Shown: piece by piece, positions 35,130-47,878 of the stretch | Position numbering within the stretch: position 1 is the first letter of the stretch | How the letters are laid out: the number at the start of each line of letters is the position of its first letter | Source of the DNA: Melastoma dodecandrum | Taxonomy: Eukaryota > Streptophyta > Magnoliopsida > Myrtales > Melastomataceae | Length of the DNA: 64,000 nt | Direction: 5' to 3' | Assembly: GCA_029817715.1 (NCBI GenBank) | Contig: JARUPY010000085.1 | Span: 3,472,001 to 3,536,000, forward strand | Position numbers and translations under genes: made by a program | The notes under the pieces: generated by a model | Databases searched by the model: none | What the model was told of the DNA's origin: nothing | What the model saw: only the letters and a program-made list of their open reading frames with translations

Positions 35130-36198
35130 GTATTGACCTTGTGAGATTATTTGTGTAAACTGCAAGTTGCTGCAGTGATTTCAGGTTTCCGATCTCGGCT
35201 GGGATCGGGCCTGACAGATGGTTTTCGAAGAGATATAGCACACTCAGAGCAGTCATATTGCCAATGGATGATGGGATCGGACCAGTTAACTCATTGCTCA
35301 GTAGCTCGAAATGATAGAGATTCTGCATGTTGCCAACCTCCCAGGGGATGGTCCCGGAGAGTTGGTTCCCATAGAAGTAAAGGAAATTTAAACCCGTCAG
35401 GTTGCCCACTGTCCCCGGAATCGAGCCAGTAAGATAGTTTCCAGATAGATCAAGCTCCCGTAGCGAACCCAACTTGCCAATTCCGGGGGGAATTGACCCG
35501 TGGATTTGGTTCTGCTGAAGCCAAAGCTTGGCCAAACTCGTCATGTTGCCAATAGTTCCAGGAATCGAACCTGTTAAGGAGTTCGAATGAAGGAACAATT
35601 CTTGGAGAGAGTTGAGGTTCCCTATTCCTTCCGGAATCGATCCGGAGAGCACGTTCTTGTTGAGGTACAAGAACGTCAGGTTCGGAAGGCTTCCAATCGA
35701 CCCGGGAATGGATCCGGAGAAATTGTTGGAGGAGAGATCAAGGAACCGCAATGACATCACACGTCCAAGGGATGGTGGAATGTTACCAGAGAGGAGATTG
35801 TTGTTGAGCTCCAAAACTGTGAGCTTGGAGAGGCTGGTTATGGAGGGGGGAATGTTGCCGTGGAGGGTGTTATTGCGGAACTTCACAGTGTCCAAGTTTG
35901 GCAACAAGGAGAAGTTGAGGCTGTGGAGTGTGCCGGAGATGAGGAAATTCGACAGGTTTAGGGCGATGATGGACGAGGAGGGATCACAGTTGAGGCCCAA
36001 CCACAAGCAATGATTGATGCTTGCATTCCAGGACACGAGAAGTGACTGGCTGGGCTGGGGAAGAGTAGATTTCCAGTGGAGAAGGGCGTCTGCTTCCATA
36101 TTGTTGTCGGCCATGGCCGCAGCCAAGGAACCAGTTGGATTAAGGAGAAGCATGCGGATGAGGAGGAAGAAGAAATAGTACGGTTTTCTTAGCACCAT
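35130..36198 (-). pseudogene. LRR receptor-like kinase (MIK2-like), 5' part: signal peptide and N-terminal LRRs
   Basis: The first 356 codons of the disrupted receptor kinase. It starts MVLRKPYYFFFLLIRMLLLN, a signal peptide, followed by the LRR N-terminal cap (EADALLHWKSTLP, SWNASINHCLWLGLNC) and ten or more LRRs of the IPxxIGxLxxLxxLxL type. The native sequence stops inside an Ile codon at 35130-35134 (the target duplication) and then runs into the Copia LTR, which would add about ten foreign codons before a stop. The ectodomain here is otherwise undamaged. If transcribed, it would make at best a truncated secreted ectodomain lacking TM and kinase. Confidence 0.92.
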
Positions 36199-36518
36199 TG
36201 TTTTTCGGAATCTGGTGATGCGAAAATTTAGAGATGAGAGGGCTTTTTGATTGAATTCGTGTGTTAAACAAACAAACTGGTGGGTACTTATAATGCAATA
36301 TGAATGAACGTATCATGCCATGCTTTTTCCTCAATTAGACGCTTAACTAACTCATCACCACTCGTTAATTTACAGCTCAATTGGTTTCTTGACTTTAGAA
36401 GTCTTGGTGGTGGATGGATGGATCGATTGATTTAGAGACGTCGTCGTCCATCAAACAGGGAAACGAGTGGACCACCTTTCACTCAACTGTCGGCTTTGCT
36501 CCAAAATTGTTCGCCATT

Positions 36519-36735
36519 ATCTCATTTCAATACCCAACTATACATAACGTCTTCCTCACGCTCCCTCCTACTTCCCAGTCCAAGAAGAAATTAGAAGAAA
36601 CGGATGAAATGGAAGGAGGTCGCCCTCGTAAGACTCTGAACAGTTAGTTCATTGGGGGTGCAACACCTATGGTGACTTTGACTTTAAAAGTTGGGGGACG
36701 CCAAAGTCTGCGGCTGCTCTCGCGTTCTTCTTGCA
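36519..36735. repeat. 217-bp direct repeat, copy A
   Basis: This segment starts ATCTCATTTCAATACCCAAC and ends in TTCTTGCA. It is repeated in the same orientation at 38595-38813 with about 10-15 differences and small indels. It lies in the 5' flank of the receptor-kinase gene. Confidence 0.9.
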
Positions 36736-38594
36736 CCGCGCCGACTACGAAAGCGGAAAGCATAACCGGGCATGATTTTCGACGCACATATTTACGTAGT
36801 TCGGTTCAAACCGGCTTATGTCTACGAGGAGGTCCTCATTGAAATTCCATTATAACCAACGAGAGTTATACGATTACAAGCTCCGAGAAAGTTTTAACCC
36901 GAGTCCTCGTAGAAAACCTGTTTATCGCGACAATCCGTTGCCTCATTTACCAGAGTTACATAGTGTTGGTACATGATGCACTAAGAAGGGGGGTTGAATT
37001 AGTGTCGCAACAGTTATGACATTTTTTCGATCACAGAAGCTTGGTTCTGCCTGCTCACAGAGACTGGATCTGAAGAACATATTCCCATTTCTGAGATGAG
37101 TTATCTTATGTGTAAGACACAAAGATTTATAGTGGTTCGGCAAACAATGCCTACGTCTACTCTCTCAGCTCTCACCCCAAGTAGGGCGTATTCACTATGA
37201 TTGAATATGTGACTTTACAGATGCACACTTCTGTAAGAAATGTGACTAACAAGTTTGCACGTAATCACGTGTCTAACCCCGCACGCAACGTGTCTGACTC
37301 CGGCTCCTCACTGAGCTCGTGGCTTACAAGCTACCACCCGCCAAACGTGGCTTCACGGCTACCATCCGCCGAACGTGGCTTACAGGCTATCACCCGCCTT
37401 TGCACACAACATGTGTGACTAACAACCTGCACAAAGCAAGATTAGTAACTACAGTACTAACCTTCTGCAGTTACAGAAGACGCTCTCTGTCAGCGGTGAT
37501 CGACTCGGTGAATGCACGACGGACGCTCTCAGCTTTTGTAACGGTGAAGGCACAAGGATTCTAGTAAGCTTTCGGTAGAACGACAACTTGGAATCATTGC
37601 TTCACTCTTCCTTATAAGCTTGTCCGTAGAGGCGAAGTTTTCCAATCAATCCCAACGACTAGTTGATTCACTTGCCATAATCTCCGTGATCTGATCCTGT
37701 GGGAAGACTTCCAAAAGCATAAAGCATTACCCTTAGTCACGTCAGATAATAATAAAACAAAGTGATCGCTCAACAAGAGATAATGTCTTCTGCTCAGAAG
37801 CTGTTTTCTGCGACAGCAGAACCAGCACATTTCCTTATACGAATTTGGCATTGGGATTATAAGTATGAAAATATTCCCTTCGTAGAATTATTCTCACCAT
37901 ATAGGGAGATCTCATCCTGATAAGATTGATGCCAAATATATATGATCACGTTAGTTAAGGAAATAAATCTTTCCAAATAACTTAAAGTCCATAGATGAAC
38001 CTAGACGTGATCCAATAAGGATGTGTGAGATAAATACCTCACGTGCTCGCATATAGGGCAATCTCCAATAAGGAAATCGTCACTCACAGAAATATCATTC
38101 TGTAAACCATAGCAAGTACTCCAGCAAGGAGAGTTATAGCAACTGTGACACAAATGATCATCTCTGTAACATATATAGTGGACTCGATAGTAGATCTTGT
38201 CCTCAGAACACCTTTTCTGATGGCTAGATCGTTTCCCCTATTGAAGTACTCCACATAACTCTTTTACGTATTGCACGAATAACAGAGATCAGCTTCTACA
38301 CCCGAAGACCTATTCTTCTGTACACTTAAATAGCACATTAGCAATACATGACATTTGTCATCATCAAAACCAGATTATATCAACACATAGTCTACATCGC
38401 ACTAACCCGTGGATCTCACCTATCCGATTCTCCTATTCGAAAGTCTAGACAATCCGTCTATTTATAATATACAATAAAATCTAGAACGATATCTTTCTGA
38501 TATCACATAATATCACACGAAATCTGATGTGATATTACCTATTAGATTCTCGAAGATTTTAACTTTTTATTACAGTCCTAACATAAATCTTATG
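36736..38594. mobile_element. LTR-retrotransposon debris between the direct repeats
   Basis: Non-coding sequence with two copies of the 'GTGGTTCGGC ... CCTACGTCTAC'-type motif common in plant LTRs (about 36789-36825 and 37130-37160). A candidate LTR start TGTTGG lies at about 36963 and an end CCTAACA near 38576-38582, a nearly inverted pair that would give a solo LTR of about 1.6 kb. No target duplication was found and no protein domain remains, so the boundaries are uncertain. Confidence 0.5.
37319..37400. repeat. 28-bp tandem repeat, about three copies
   Basis: Three imperfect units, each GTGGCTTacaGGCTAtCAcCCGCC-like, within the LTR-like debris. Adjacent units differ at a few positions. 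Confidence 0.7.
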
Positions 38595-38813
38595 ATCTCA
38601 TTTCAATACCCAACTATACATAACATCTTCCTCACGCTCCCTCCTACGTCCCAGTCCAAGAAGAAATTAGAAAAAAACGGATGAAATGGAAGGAGGTCGC
38701 CCTCGTAAGAGTCTGAGCAGTTAGTTCATTGAGGGTGCAACACTTTTTGGTGACTTTGACTTTAAAAGTTGGGGGATGCCAAAGTCTGCCGCTGCTCTCG
38801 CGTCCTTCTTGCA
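38595..38813. repeat. 217-bp direct repeat, copy B
   Basis: Second copy of the segment at 36519-36735, in the same orientation. It differs from copy A by scattered substitutions, for example CATAACATC against CATAACGTC. Confidence 0.9.
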
Positions 38814-41076
38814 ATGTAAAACACTTCACATGTCAAACAGAGTTTGGGTTCGTTACCTGGACGTGTCTTTTAGTAAATATTTTCCCCTATTATGTAACGA
38901 AACTATTTATGCCATTATATCTATGGTAAATTAGTTCGGGTGCACTTGCACAGGTAGAGAGGAGTCGTGCAAGTGAAGCTGCGCAATGAGTCAGGGTGAG
39001 TAGCAATGCAATGAAAGCCGCACCCGCTAAAACGGTAACCTTTGTGCAGGTGGAAGCGATAACCTTCCATGGGGAAGTCACCCTTCGAATAGAGGTGTTG
39101 CATAATCAGTAGGTGCCGAGTTGGTCGTTGGTGGTCATATTTCTTACAAAAAGTGTACATATGTATACATTCCTTGTTCTCTTTTGTTGATACATCCTAA
39201 TTAGGGTAGAGTAGTACCAAGAGCGTTGACGCACGTATTATGTGCCAACCTACTATAACCCATGCCCGTCTATTATTGTTCTTTAATCCATGAGTGTTCA
39301 TCTCATCCTAGCATACCTATGTAGCAAGAACTCGATCATTGACGACTCCCAATTCATTTATACGAGGGCATTGGCTCCGTCAGATCGATTTCTCTAATAT
39401 ACTAGCCGGACTCATATCATAAGCACATATTCAAGTACAAACAACACATTTTTCATATGTCTTTTTGACTTAATTTCAAGTATAAGGCAGAACCGCGGGT
39501 ACTTAAAGCACTCGCTCGTAATGTTCCATTTAAAAAAAATATATATGTTACATTAAGAATAAATATATGACTAGGAACAGTGACAATTATTATATTACAT
39601 AACATTTGCAACCCCCAAACAGCAAACAATTGGAAGCCCATCTTTATCCTAACATGACTTATCTAAGTCACATGTAACTTAGTCGTGGGCTTTACTCGAG
39701 CAGAAGCCCATGCTAAAAGCCTAATCCAATAAAAGCAAGACACGTGAGCCAAACTTTTCGGCTACTATTTTGTTTCTGGCCATTACTTTCCGTTGGAATA
39801 TGTAATAATAAATATATTCAGGGTATAAAATATGTTACATTAAGAAAATTTAAGATACAACAAATATTATTTATAATATAAAAATGTATTAACCCATGCG
39901 TATGACTCGTAAAAATGTGCAACTTGTTTACATAACCTGTATTAACGTGTAAATGTAATGAATTATACATGTTGAATAGTAGAAATGGAAGATCAAACGG
40001 GGTGTCATCCGTATTGGAGCTTTATTTTATCAAATCCCGAATTAGAGTATACGACGTATATTCGCATGCACGAATAAATTCAAATACCTAAAATGAAGTA
40101 TGATGTGTGTTGTAAATTTCATTTTCATTGTAAAATGAAGAATGTCATTAAGGTGCAGAAGTAATTAACTTAATTTTTTTTTTTAAATCAAACGAGCGAG
40201 ACTTTAAATTCGTACCAATCCTTTCAATAAACATAAAAACCTGCTGGAGGCAGGTGGTGACGTGGTATTTATTATTACCAATGAGCACTGGACAGATAAT
40301 GTGACTTCCAATGGGGTTGCTGCCGCGAGCAGCCTCCTCTTGGTGTCTGCGTGGGGATCGATGATTGAGGATGAATAATTTTATTATCTTCACTAAACAA
40401 GGAAGTTGGGGAAGTTAAAGAAAGGAAAGATGCCCTTGGAAAGCACATGCCCTCCCCTCGTACCAAATGTCAAGTGTCCCCCCACCCACCCACCCACCCA
40501 CCCAATTTTAAAAAAATATTCGTAAAAATAATCCGAACAAAACAAACAACTCAATACCATTCGATGATCAATTTGAATCAGTCGCCCTCTCTCGAAGTAA
40601 AACCAATAAAAAAAAAAAAACAACCTCGACTGTCCGTCCGTCCGTCCACCCATCTTTTCTGGAAAGCAATGGGAAAGAGAGCAAAATGGAGTAGCCGCTA
40701 CTCCAAATATCTCCCCCACCCCGCCCTATGGCAAAAATCTCCACAGGGCCATTTTCGTCATTTTCCGATATAAAGGAAAAAGAGAGTAAAAGTCACCACC
40801 ACCTCCTCCACCCCCCGCCCCGCTTCCATTTTTTGCCTTCTTGTTCCGCACTCTCTCCAAACCAGAAAATACTCGAGCTTTTTCTGGGATTCGGACCAAA
40901 GTTCGCGTAACGGGAACTGGGTTGTCGGGTTTTTGTCTCAAGTTTGTACATTTAGCGGTCGTCGTCGTTTCTTGTTGTCAAGGAGATAAGAGAGTTTTTT
41001 TTTTTTTAAAAAAAGAGAAGGTTGTTTGCTTCTTTCTTGTTAGTTCGTTAAGTTGTTGTCGGGGAAGAGGGAGAGT
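38814..41076. other. Intergenic: 5' flank of the DUF4057 gene
   Basis: AT-rich spacer without a supported gene. A CCCA tandem run (about 40480-40503) and short TCCG repeats (40636-40648) lie upstream of the DUF4057 start. The CT/TTC-rich sequence just before 41077 is probably its 5' leader. Confidence 0.5.
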
Positions 41077-42903
41077 ATGGAGAGGAGCACCCCGGTGAGG
41101 AAATCCCACACCAACACCTCAGATCTGCTTACCTGGTCGGAGACCCCGCCGCCGGAATCCCCCGCCGACGCGTCCTCTCGTACCAACGCCAGGCCTCACC
41201 AGGTTCTCTACTCCGCCCCCTTTTCTTAGTCCATTTTCACCATTCTTGGGTCATTGTTTCTTGGGATGAGACTGATGGTGAGTAATTATTGGTTTGGTGG
41301 GTGTGGGTTGGATAGCCGTCGGATGGAGTGAGGAAGGTGGTGTTTGGTGGGCAGGTAACCGATGAGGAATTCGAAAAACTTAACCAGAGGTTAGATCTGG
41401 TCTCGTCTTGTGTAATGGCTTATAGCTTTTCTTGTGGCGGCACTTGTGTTGTTGGCGGCTTGACTTGTCATGACATGACCCCGATATCATCGACCTGCCA
41501 TTTACCTTATCTGGGTTCTATCTCATCCTTCCATGGATGATGATCCAGTTAAAACAGGTTATATATGTCGAGGGTTCTTATGTATTAAAGTCATTGCCAT
41601 AATTGATGACTGAATCGAGAATAAGTACTACTGATAAATCTGGGTGTTTACACACATGATCAGGTTGCATTGTGATTTAAAAGATTTGGTGTGAGGGGAG
41701 TTTCTGGATTTTCCTCCATTATAACTGAACTGCGCTCATTCAGAACCGATGTTAAACGACGACAGAAAAGTTGCACGGTTTATTTCCTGAAGGAGGAATG
41801 ATAATCTCTGAAAGTGTTATGTGAGATGATGAATTGAATGGATTCTTTCACAAGATGTGTACAGTAAAAGGAACATCATTAAGTAGTGTTTGCTTTTGTC
41901 AGTGCAACTTATTTTCTTTCTTCAGGAAACCATGTTCTGGATACAAGCTTAAAGAGATCACAGGAAGCGACATCTTTAATGCCAATGGCGATCCTGATAC
42001 TGTGGAACCAGACAGTGCTAATCCTTCTTCTAATAATCGGACGGGAATACGCATGTATCAGGTGATTTTTTTTTTTTGTAGACTTTTCAAGTGATTTCTT
42101 CCTTTTGATTCTTCTGTTTCCCTGACTGTGCATGATCCTGCAGTTCATTAGTGTAGTAAAGTAACACTGCGTCAAACTTGATTCTGATTTCATCTTCTGT
42201 GTGTGCTTATAATTCCACCAGCAAGCTCTTTCTGGAATCAGTCACATTTCTTTCACTGAAGAAGAGAGTATATCTCCCAAAAAGCCAACTACTCTTCCTG
42301 AGGTGGCAAAGCAGCGTGAGTTGAGTGGGTCACTGGAAAGCGAGGCTGACTTTAAACTGAAGAAGCAGCTATCTGATGCCAAGTCTAAGGAGCTTAGCGG
42401 GCATGACATCTTCGCTCCACCTCCAGAGATCTTGCCTCGGCCTTTAACTTCCCGTTCCTCGGACGCTTTTGACATGGGAGAGCCTGTACCTCGCAACCTC
42501 CGCACCTCTGTCAAAGTTTCCAATGTGAGTCGATCTGTGCCCCACACGTAACTCTGTACCCTCAGTGCGAGGCAATTGTTTCCATCCAATTTGGGTGTAA
42601 AGTTTTATAATCAAATGTCGGTTTTGTTAGCCTGCGGTAGGTCAGACCAGCATTACATCGGAGGAGGAACTAGTCATGAAAACTGCCAAGAAGTTTTATG
42701 ACAAGAAATTTTCCGAGCTGTCTGGCAACAACATCTTCAAAGGTGATGAGCCCCCATCTTCGGCAGAGAAACCCCTGAGCTCTGCCAAACTGAGGGAAAT
42801 GAGTGGCAATGACATATTCAAGGATGAGAAGGTCCAACCTCGGGACTACTTTGGCGGTGTTCGCAAGCCCCCGGGCGGCCACAGCAGCATCGCCTTGGTC
42901 TGA
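41077..42903 (+). CDS. DUF4057 family protein
   Basis: Small plant-specific protein of unknown function; from memory it resembles Arabidopsis At4g39860, At2g22270 and At1g78150. Five exons, 41077-41202, 41316-41389, 41926-42061, 42222-42524 and 42631-42903, total 912 nt or 303 aa with standard splice sites. The N-terminus is MERSTPVRKSHTNTSDLLTW. The protein then repeats a short motif of the type ELSGxDIF four to five times (LKEITGSDIF, SKELSGHDIF, FSELSGNNIF, LREMSGNDIF). It ends in the highly conserved GGVRKPPGGHSSIALV. The repeated SGxDIF units suggest a binding scaffold, which is inference. No catalytic domain, signal peptide or TM helix is visible. Confidence 0.92.
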
Positions 42904-45779
42904 ACTAGAGATAGATCCAACCCATGTTGTCTCTGAGTTTCTTTGCCACCTTGGGCTTTATGATCTGCTCTTCACACCTTAACCTAGTGAAGATTTGCTT
43001 GGAAGTGTTTGATCACCAATTGTTGGGTTTTCTGACTAGATGTAAGAAACTACGTTTGCTAAGTGTTGTTGGTTGGGGGCTTTGTATGTTTTTGTCTATA
43101 TCTATTGGATCTCTGGGTGGTGTCAAGGACTAGAGATCTTAGCCGGCTTATATCAATTCTAAATGGTCCTGATTATGGTGCAAATACGAAAATTCTATCT
43201 AATGTGGTATTCAGTTTCCTTTGCCTGGACGCGAGGACATCAGAGAGAGCAGAGGCAAACTTGCAAAACTTGTTTTTGGAAGGGGAGTCCCCCCTTGACA
43301 GTTCCGTGGAACAAGTAATGTTGTGTCAACGCGCATCATGAGGCTACAGCTCTGCATGGGAGAATTGGATTCTTGGGCATGAGCAGTTGACTTGGCACAC
43401 AGATGGCTATCGCAGATGTCTTCCTGGTGCCTTCCAGGATCCCTCACTGCGAAGCGGTTGCAAGCAGCAGGGTTGAGACTGAGTTTCTTCTATAGCCTTT
43501 GCTGTCAAAACCAAGCCGCAGGCATTTGGAATTTCTATTGTCATGTTTTCTTATTAGTTATGACTTTGTTCCCGTGGCGGTATTGCAGAAAAGAAGTCAT
43601 GGGTGACATCAGTCTTGTGATTCGTGTTTACCAAATGTTTAGCTGATTCAGGATCCGGGGACGGTCAATGACAGTTATCGCCAAGGAGGACATCCTCGCT
43701 CGTCCAGCAGCGGCTGTCCGACATCAGCCCCCTAATAACCTCTTCCAGTTTTTGAAAGATGATAATTGGACTTACGTAAAGTAAAACGTTACAAGTATAC
43801 TAGAAAAAAGTTGATTAGATGTTTTTGCTGCTTTCCAAAATACAGAGTTCTTGGCTCTGTGGAATGCTCTTCCCTAACCGGTGTATTGCCAGGACCGGAA
43901 TACTACCAGGATTAACTCTGTAAGGCAAAACCTGCAAGAAGACTTGCTTGGTGAATGAGACACGTTGGGGTCGACGTACCTGACCATTGAGATTTCTTTT
44001 TAATCGATAAGTAGTGATATAATATGCATGTCAATACGAAAACCCCATATGAAACAAAATGAATAGCACACAATATTTTATTAAGCTTAAAAGCACTATC
44101 CATTTCGCGAAAAAATATTCGTAAAAACGAATTTCAGTTGATGGAAATTAATTCGATAAATGAGATTTTCAGCGGTATGAATATTATATTATAGTATTTT
44201 ATCGCTGAGTTAAGGTAATAATAATTTATAATTGTTCATAATCGAGTCGTTCCCAATTAACCGTATATGTGATATTTTTTACTTTTACGACGATTTTGCA
44301 ATTCGAGTATGATTACAAGGCCATTTTAATTCCATAATATTAATGAATCTTTCCCAAAATTATAAACAATTTTTACAAAAAACTTATCACACGTAGTTCT
44401 TGTGGGTTGGTGTAAATGCTCCTTAATTTGGAAACAAATGGTCATACTAATTTGAACTCCTAGTATTCATGTAAGAATACAAAGTGAACTTTCATTTTCA
44501 TCCAATTATTCATCATCAAATAGAACTTGTATTATGAAAGTTTTTTCACATGAATCCCTGCAACATTTTTTTTTTGTTTTATCAAATATAATCCAAATTT
44601 TTACAATAACCCAAAATTCTTTATGATATTAATTTTGACCTCACGGGCGATTCTTGTACATATTATACAAAAAGATTGTTTTCCTTTTGGTTATATTTTG
44701 CTTTTGTTAATCCAATGTATTTTTTCATCTTTGAAAAACATCGTGCACGTTGAGAATCACAATCATGCCTCTTAGGCACGTAACCTCAAAAAAATAACTC
44801 TTGTTTAGATATTCAGTACATGTCTTTCTCATCGTGTACTTAATCATTTGAATTTTCTCACTAATGAGTAATTCGTATCACTTTTATGCCGCTCCCGTAA
44901 ATACTTGGAAAGTTTTACGAAGGAAGTTTCTAAATTTTATTGTTAAGAGATTACATCTAAATTGCAATATGACTTCTAAGCGTAGTCAAACAAACACATC
45001 TTACATATAGGTAGTTTATAATACCAATCAAAGACCTCTCTCTTTTCCATATTTCAAGTGAAAATGGAATATAACTTTCATTTTAATGAATGTACAAATA
45101 TTTAATGCTTGATATACCTTCTCCTCGATATCCATATGGCCAATCAAAGATTTCTTATATTTATGCATTACTCAACTGATGTAATGCATAACTCATAAAC
45201 AGATCTAAGGGATAATATTCTAGATAAACAATTATTCGAATTAATGATAAGTACTCATTTATCATATCGATAATATCTAGGAAAATAACACGTGTAATTA
45301 TAAGTTTAAAAATATTATTCATATGAATGAGTACTATTTTAGTTCTATATAGATAATTCGACTTAGAAATTTCTTTTTTTGGTGGTTCTCAACTTATTAA
45401 ATGTTTTATCCACTGTCCAAATGAATTGAAGTATACGTGATCTAAGTCTTTATTTAGATCATTTGTGAATTCATTCATGTTTACATTTTCATAGTTGTGA
45501 ATTCAAAATGAATGGTAAAATAATTCCACTACATTTCTCCAACTCTTTTTATTTTGACTCAATTTGAATTTTTTTTAGTTTATTTTCAATTTTTTGATTG
45601 ACTGTACATCAAAGCTAGCCACTTCAGAGGTGCTTCGATTTTGGGAGACCTTTTCTCTTCCATTCTCCACAAAGATTTAGCAATTTTGTTTATTTTCTCC
45701 ATAACAAACCTTGACTGATTGAATTCAATTTACCCCTTAATAATACTACCTCAACACACGAGACTCGTCTAATTCCTCC
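42904..45779. other. Intergenic, strongly AT-rich
   Basis: 3' flank of DUF4057 to about 43650, then about 1.8 kb of very AT-rich DNA with no open frame above 65 codons. No RNA gene or element was recognised. Confidence 0.5.
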
Positions 45780-47878
45780 CTACTGAACAAAAGGATAACT
45801 AGATACATAGCACTCACGTATGCGAGACGGCCCATCTCGTGCCAGGGTACCCTCCAGGTCCCCGATTATTCTTGCCAGCAACACTTCCAAGTTCCGCTGT
45901 ACATCCCTAAAATCATTCCTCATGGAGTCCAGGGATCTCCTAGTAGCTTGCTGCCCGAGTTCCACGTGGCAGTAACCTTTCCCGATCTCGGTCTGCAGGG
46001 CCATTAACTTCTGTCCAGTCTCTGATGCCCACTGCTGTAACCGGAAAGCTTCCAGCAGAAACTCCATTTGCCGTTGGGTTCGCAATTCTAAGGACAATGT
46101 CGGGTCACATGGATCGGTAGCTTGCTGTACATGATGAGATGAGATTAGCAGGTCAGAATATGAAATGATGGCAACAGATGAACAATGTTTGGGCATTTAT
46201 ATTGCCCTGCTTGTCACAAGGAAGACGACACTTACCATTCCTCGGCACAGGTCATCGATCTTCCCGGACAGAGACTGATAACGTTTGAACTGCTTCTTTA
46301 TCAAGGTAGGCACCTTGGAATAGTCACCACTGATGACATTTCCCAAATTCACTAACTCTTGCTCCAGAAACTTCAATTTAGAGAATCCGCTGGATGTTGT
46401 GCAATCGATTTTCCACGGGGACTCCCTTCTGATGAGTATAAGTAGATTCCTCCAATCAGTAGAAAGTTCCCAGAAGATTGCAACAAATCTGTATAAGCAA
46501 ATATACTGTCATGCATACCTGGGGATATAATTTTTAGTGTGATACAATGTCTGAAGGGATTGATACTGAACATCCTGGAAAGGTAAAAACCTGGAATCAA
46601 GATAGTATAGTAATAACCAGTAATATTAGCATACATCGGTAGTATTAATTCACGATGTTATGTCACATGTTAACACTTGCATGTGCATGACCCAACTTTC
46701 TGGGTTGTCGTGGAGGATACGTGCTGTGATATGTCATTTTCAAATGGATAAGAATGGCCCCAAAGCAGTTTGGCAGATATCTCAATACGACACATATGGA
46801 ATACTCAAGGACAAAGAAACTATCTACAATAATGCCCGACTAGACCCAAGTGGATCGGCCTCAATGTCAGAAAGACGAGACACCCAGCACTTCCCATCTC
46901 CATCCTTTTGTCCCCAGTGACACACTTTAGCACAAGAAACAGGGGAACCTTCCCCGGGTAGGTTTCAAGTAAAGCAGAAATCAGCTAATGATGGATCAAA
47001 GAGCAAAAACAGGAGCTACAACCCAAGACCCGGATAAAAACTCTAATAGGGAAGACAGGGATTTCAACCCAGTCCAGCCGTGATTAAAGCCTTGTCTCTG
47101 ATCAACCAGAATTCACATAACTTATCTTACTTATGCTAAGACTGAATACTTTTAGCATGATCTTTTCAGACAAACTTAACCCAGAAGGCTTTTACAGCTT
47201 TTAAAACCGGCAGACTTTCCCCCTTGGTCAAAACATCAATCACACACACACACACACCTGCCAAACACTGGATTTCTCAGCCCAGAACTTGGATTCAGGA
47301 CCCAACTCCTCGACATTTTCATACCCATATCCCATTTCCCCAGTGCCAACACTCGCTTCCTCCTCCTCCACCTCCTCATTCCCTTCCCCGACCTCATCCT
47401 CCTCCCTCCTGGACAAATACCCAATAACCTCGTCCCTCTCCGCAACCTCCCTCTGGAGCTCTTCCACCTTCTCCCTCCACTCCATCTCCAGATTCTCCAT
47501 CCTCCCCCTAAGCTGAGCTGCCTTCTCCTCTGCCTCCTCCGCCTGCCTCGCAAGCCTCCTTTCCTCCTCCTGCCACGCGTTCCGGTGACCCGCGAATATC
47601 TCAACTACCCGCGCGTTGGCCTTGGAGTCCTCCTTCCTCCGGGACCTCATCTGCCAAAGCTGGTCCTCCGCCTGCTCAACCCTCAGGGACAGCTCCTTGA
47701 TCCGGGTGTGGAATGTGGGGACGAGGTTTAGGGCGTTCTTGGGCAATGACGCCAGGAAGAGGGAGAAGCTGAGGCCCAAGTAGGTGGAGAGGGCGTCGCC
47801 AGTCCGGATTTGGGAAACGAGATGTCGTTCCCGTGGTTCCTCTCCGACATGGTCGTAGGTTGGAGTGGATGTTGCCAT
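45780..47878 (-). CDS. Conserved plant coiled-coil protein of unknown function
   Basis: Three exons, 47258-47878, 46236-46421 and 45780-46124, all phase 0, total 1,152 nt or 383 aa. The N-terminal part has a short hydrophobic stretch (LSTYLGLSFSLFLASLP), then a long Glu/Arg-rich coiled coil (about residues 60-170) and an acidic segment (GEGNEEVEEEEAS). Exon 2 gives WKIDCTTSSGFSKLKFLEQE and IKKQFKRYQSLSGKIDDLCR. Exon 3 gives RQMEFLLEAFRLQQWASETG and LLARIIGDLEGTLARDGPSR, ending YPFVQ. The helical, polar composition and clean exon joins support a real gene. I do not recognise a named family and assign no function. The donor of exon 1 lies against a CA dinucleotide repeat (47240-47257). Confidence 0.75.

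Noticed and set aside
37200..37420. Regularly repeated short motif, considered as a CRISPR-like array
   Set aside because: Only three directly adjacent units without spacers, in plant LTR-like DNA; it is a tandem repeat.
36963..38582. Clean solo LTR with TGTTGG...CCTAACA ends
   Set aside because: The ends are plausible, but the flanking 5-mers (CATAG and TAAAT) do not match, so exact boundaries cannot be claimed.
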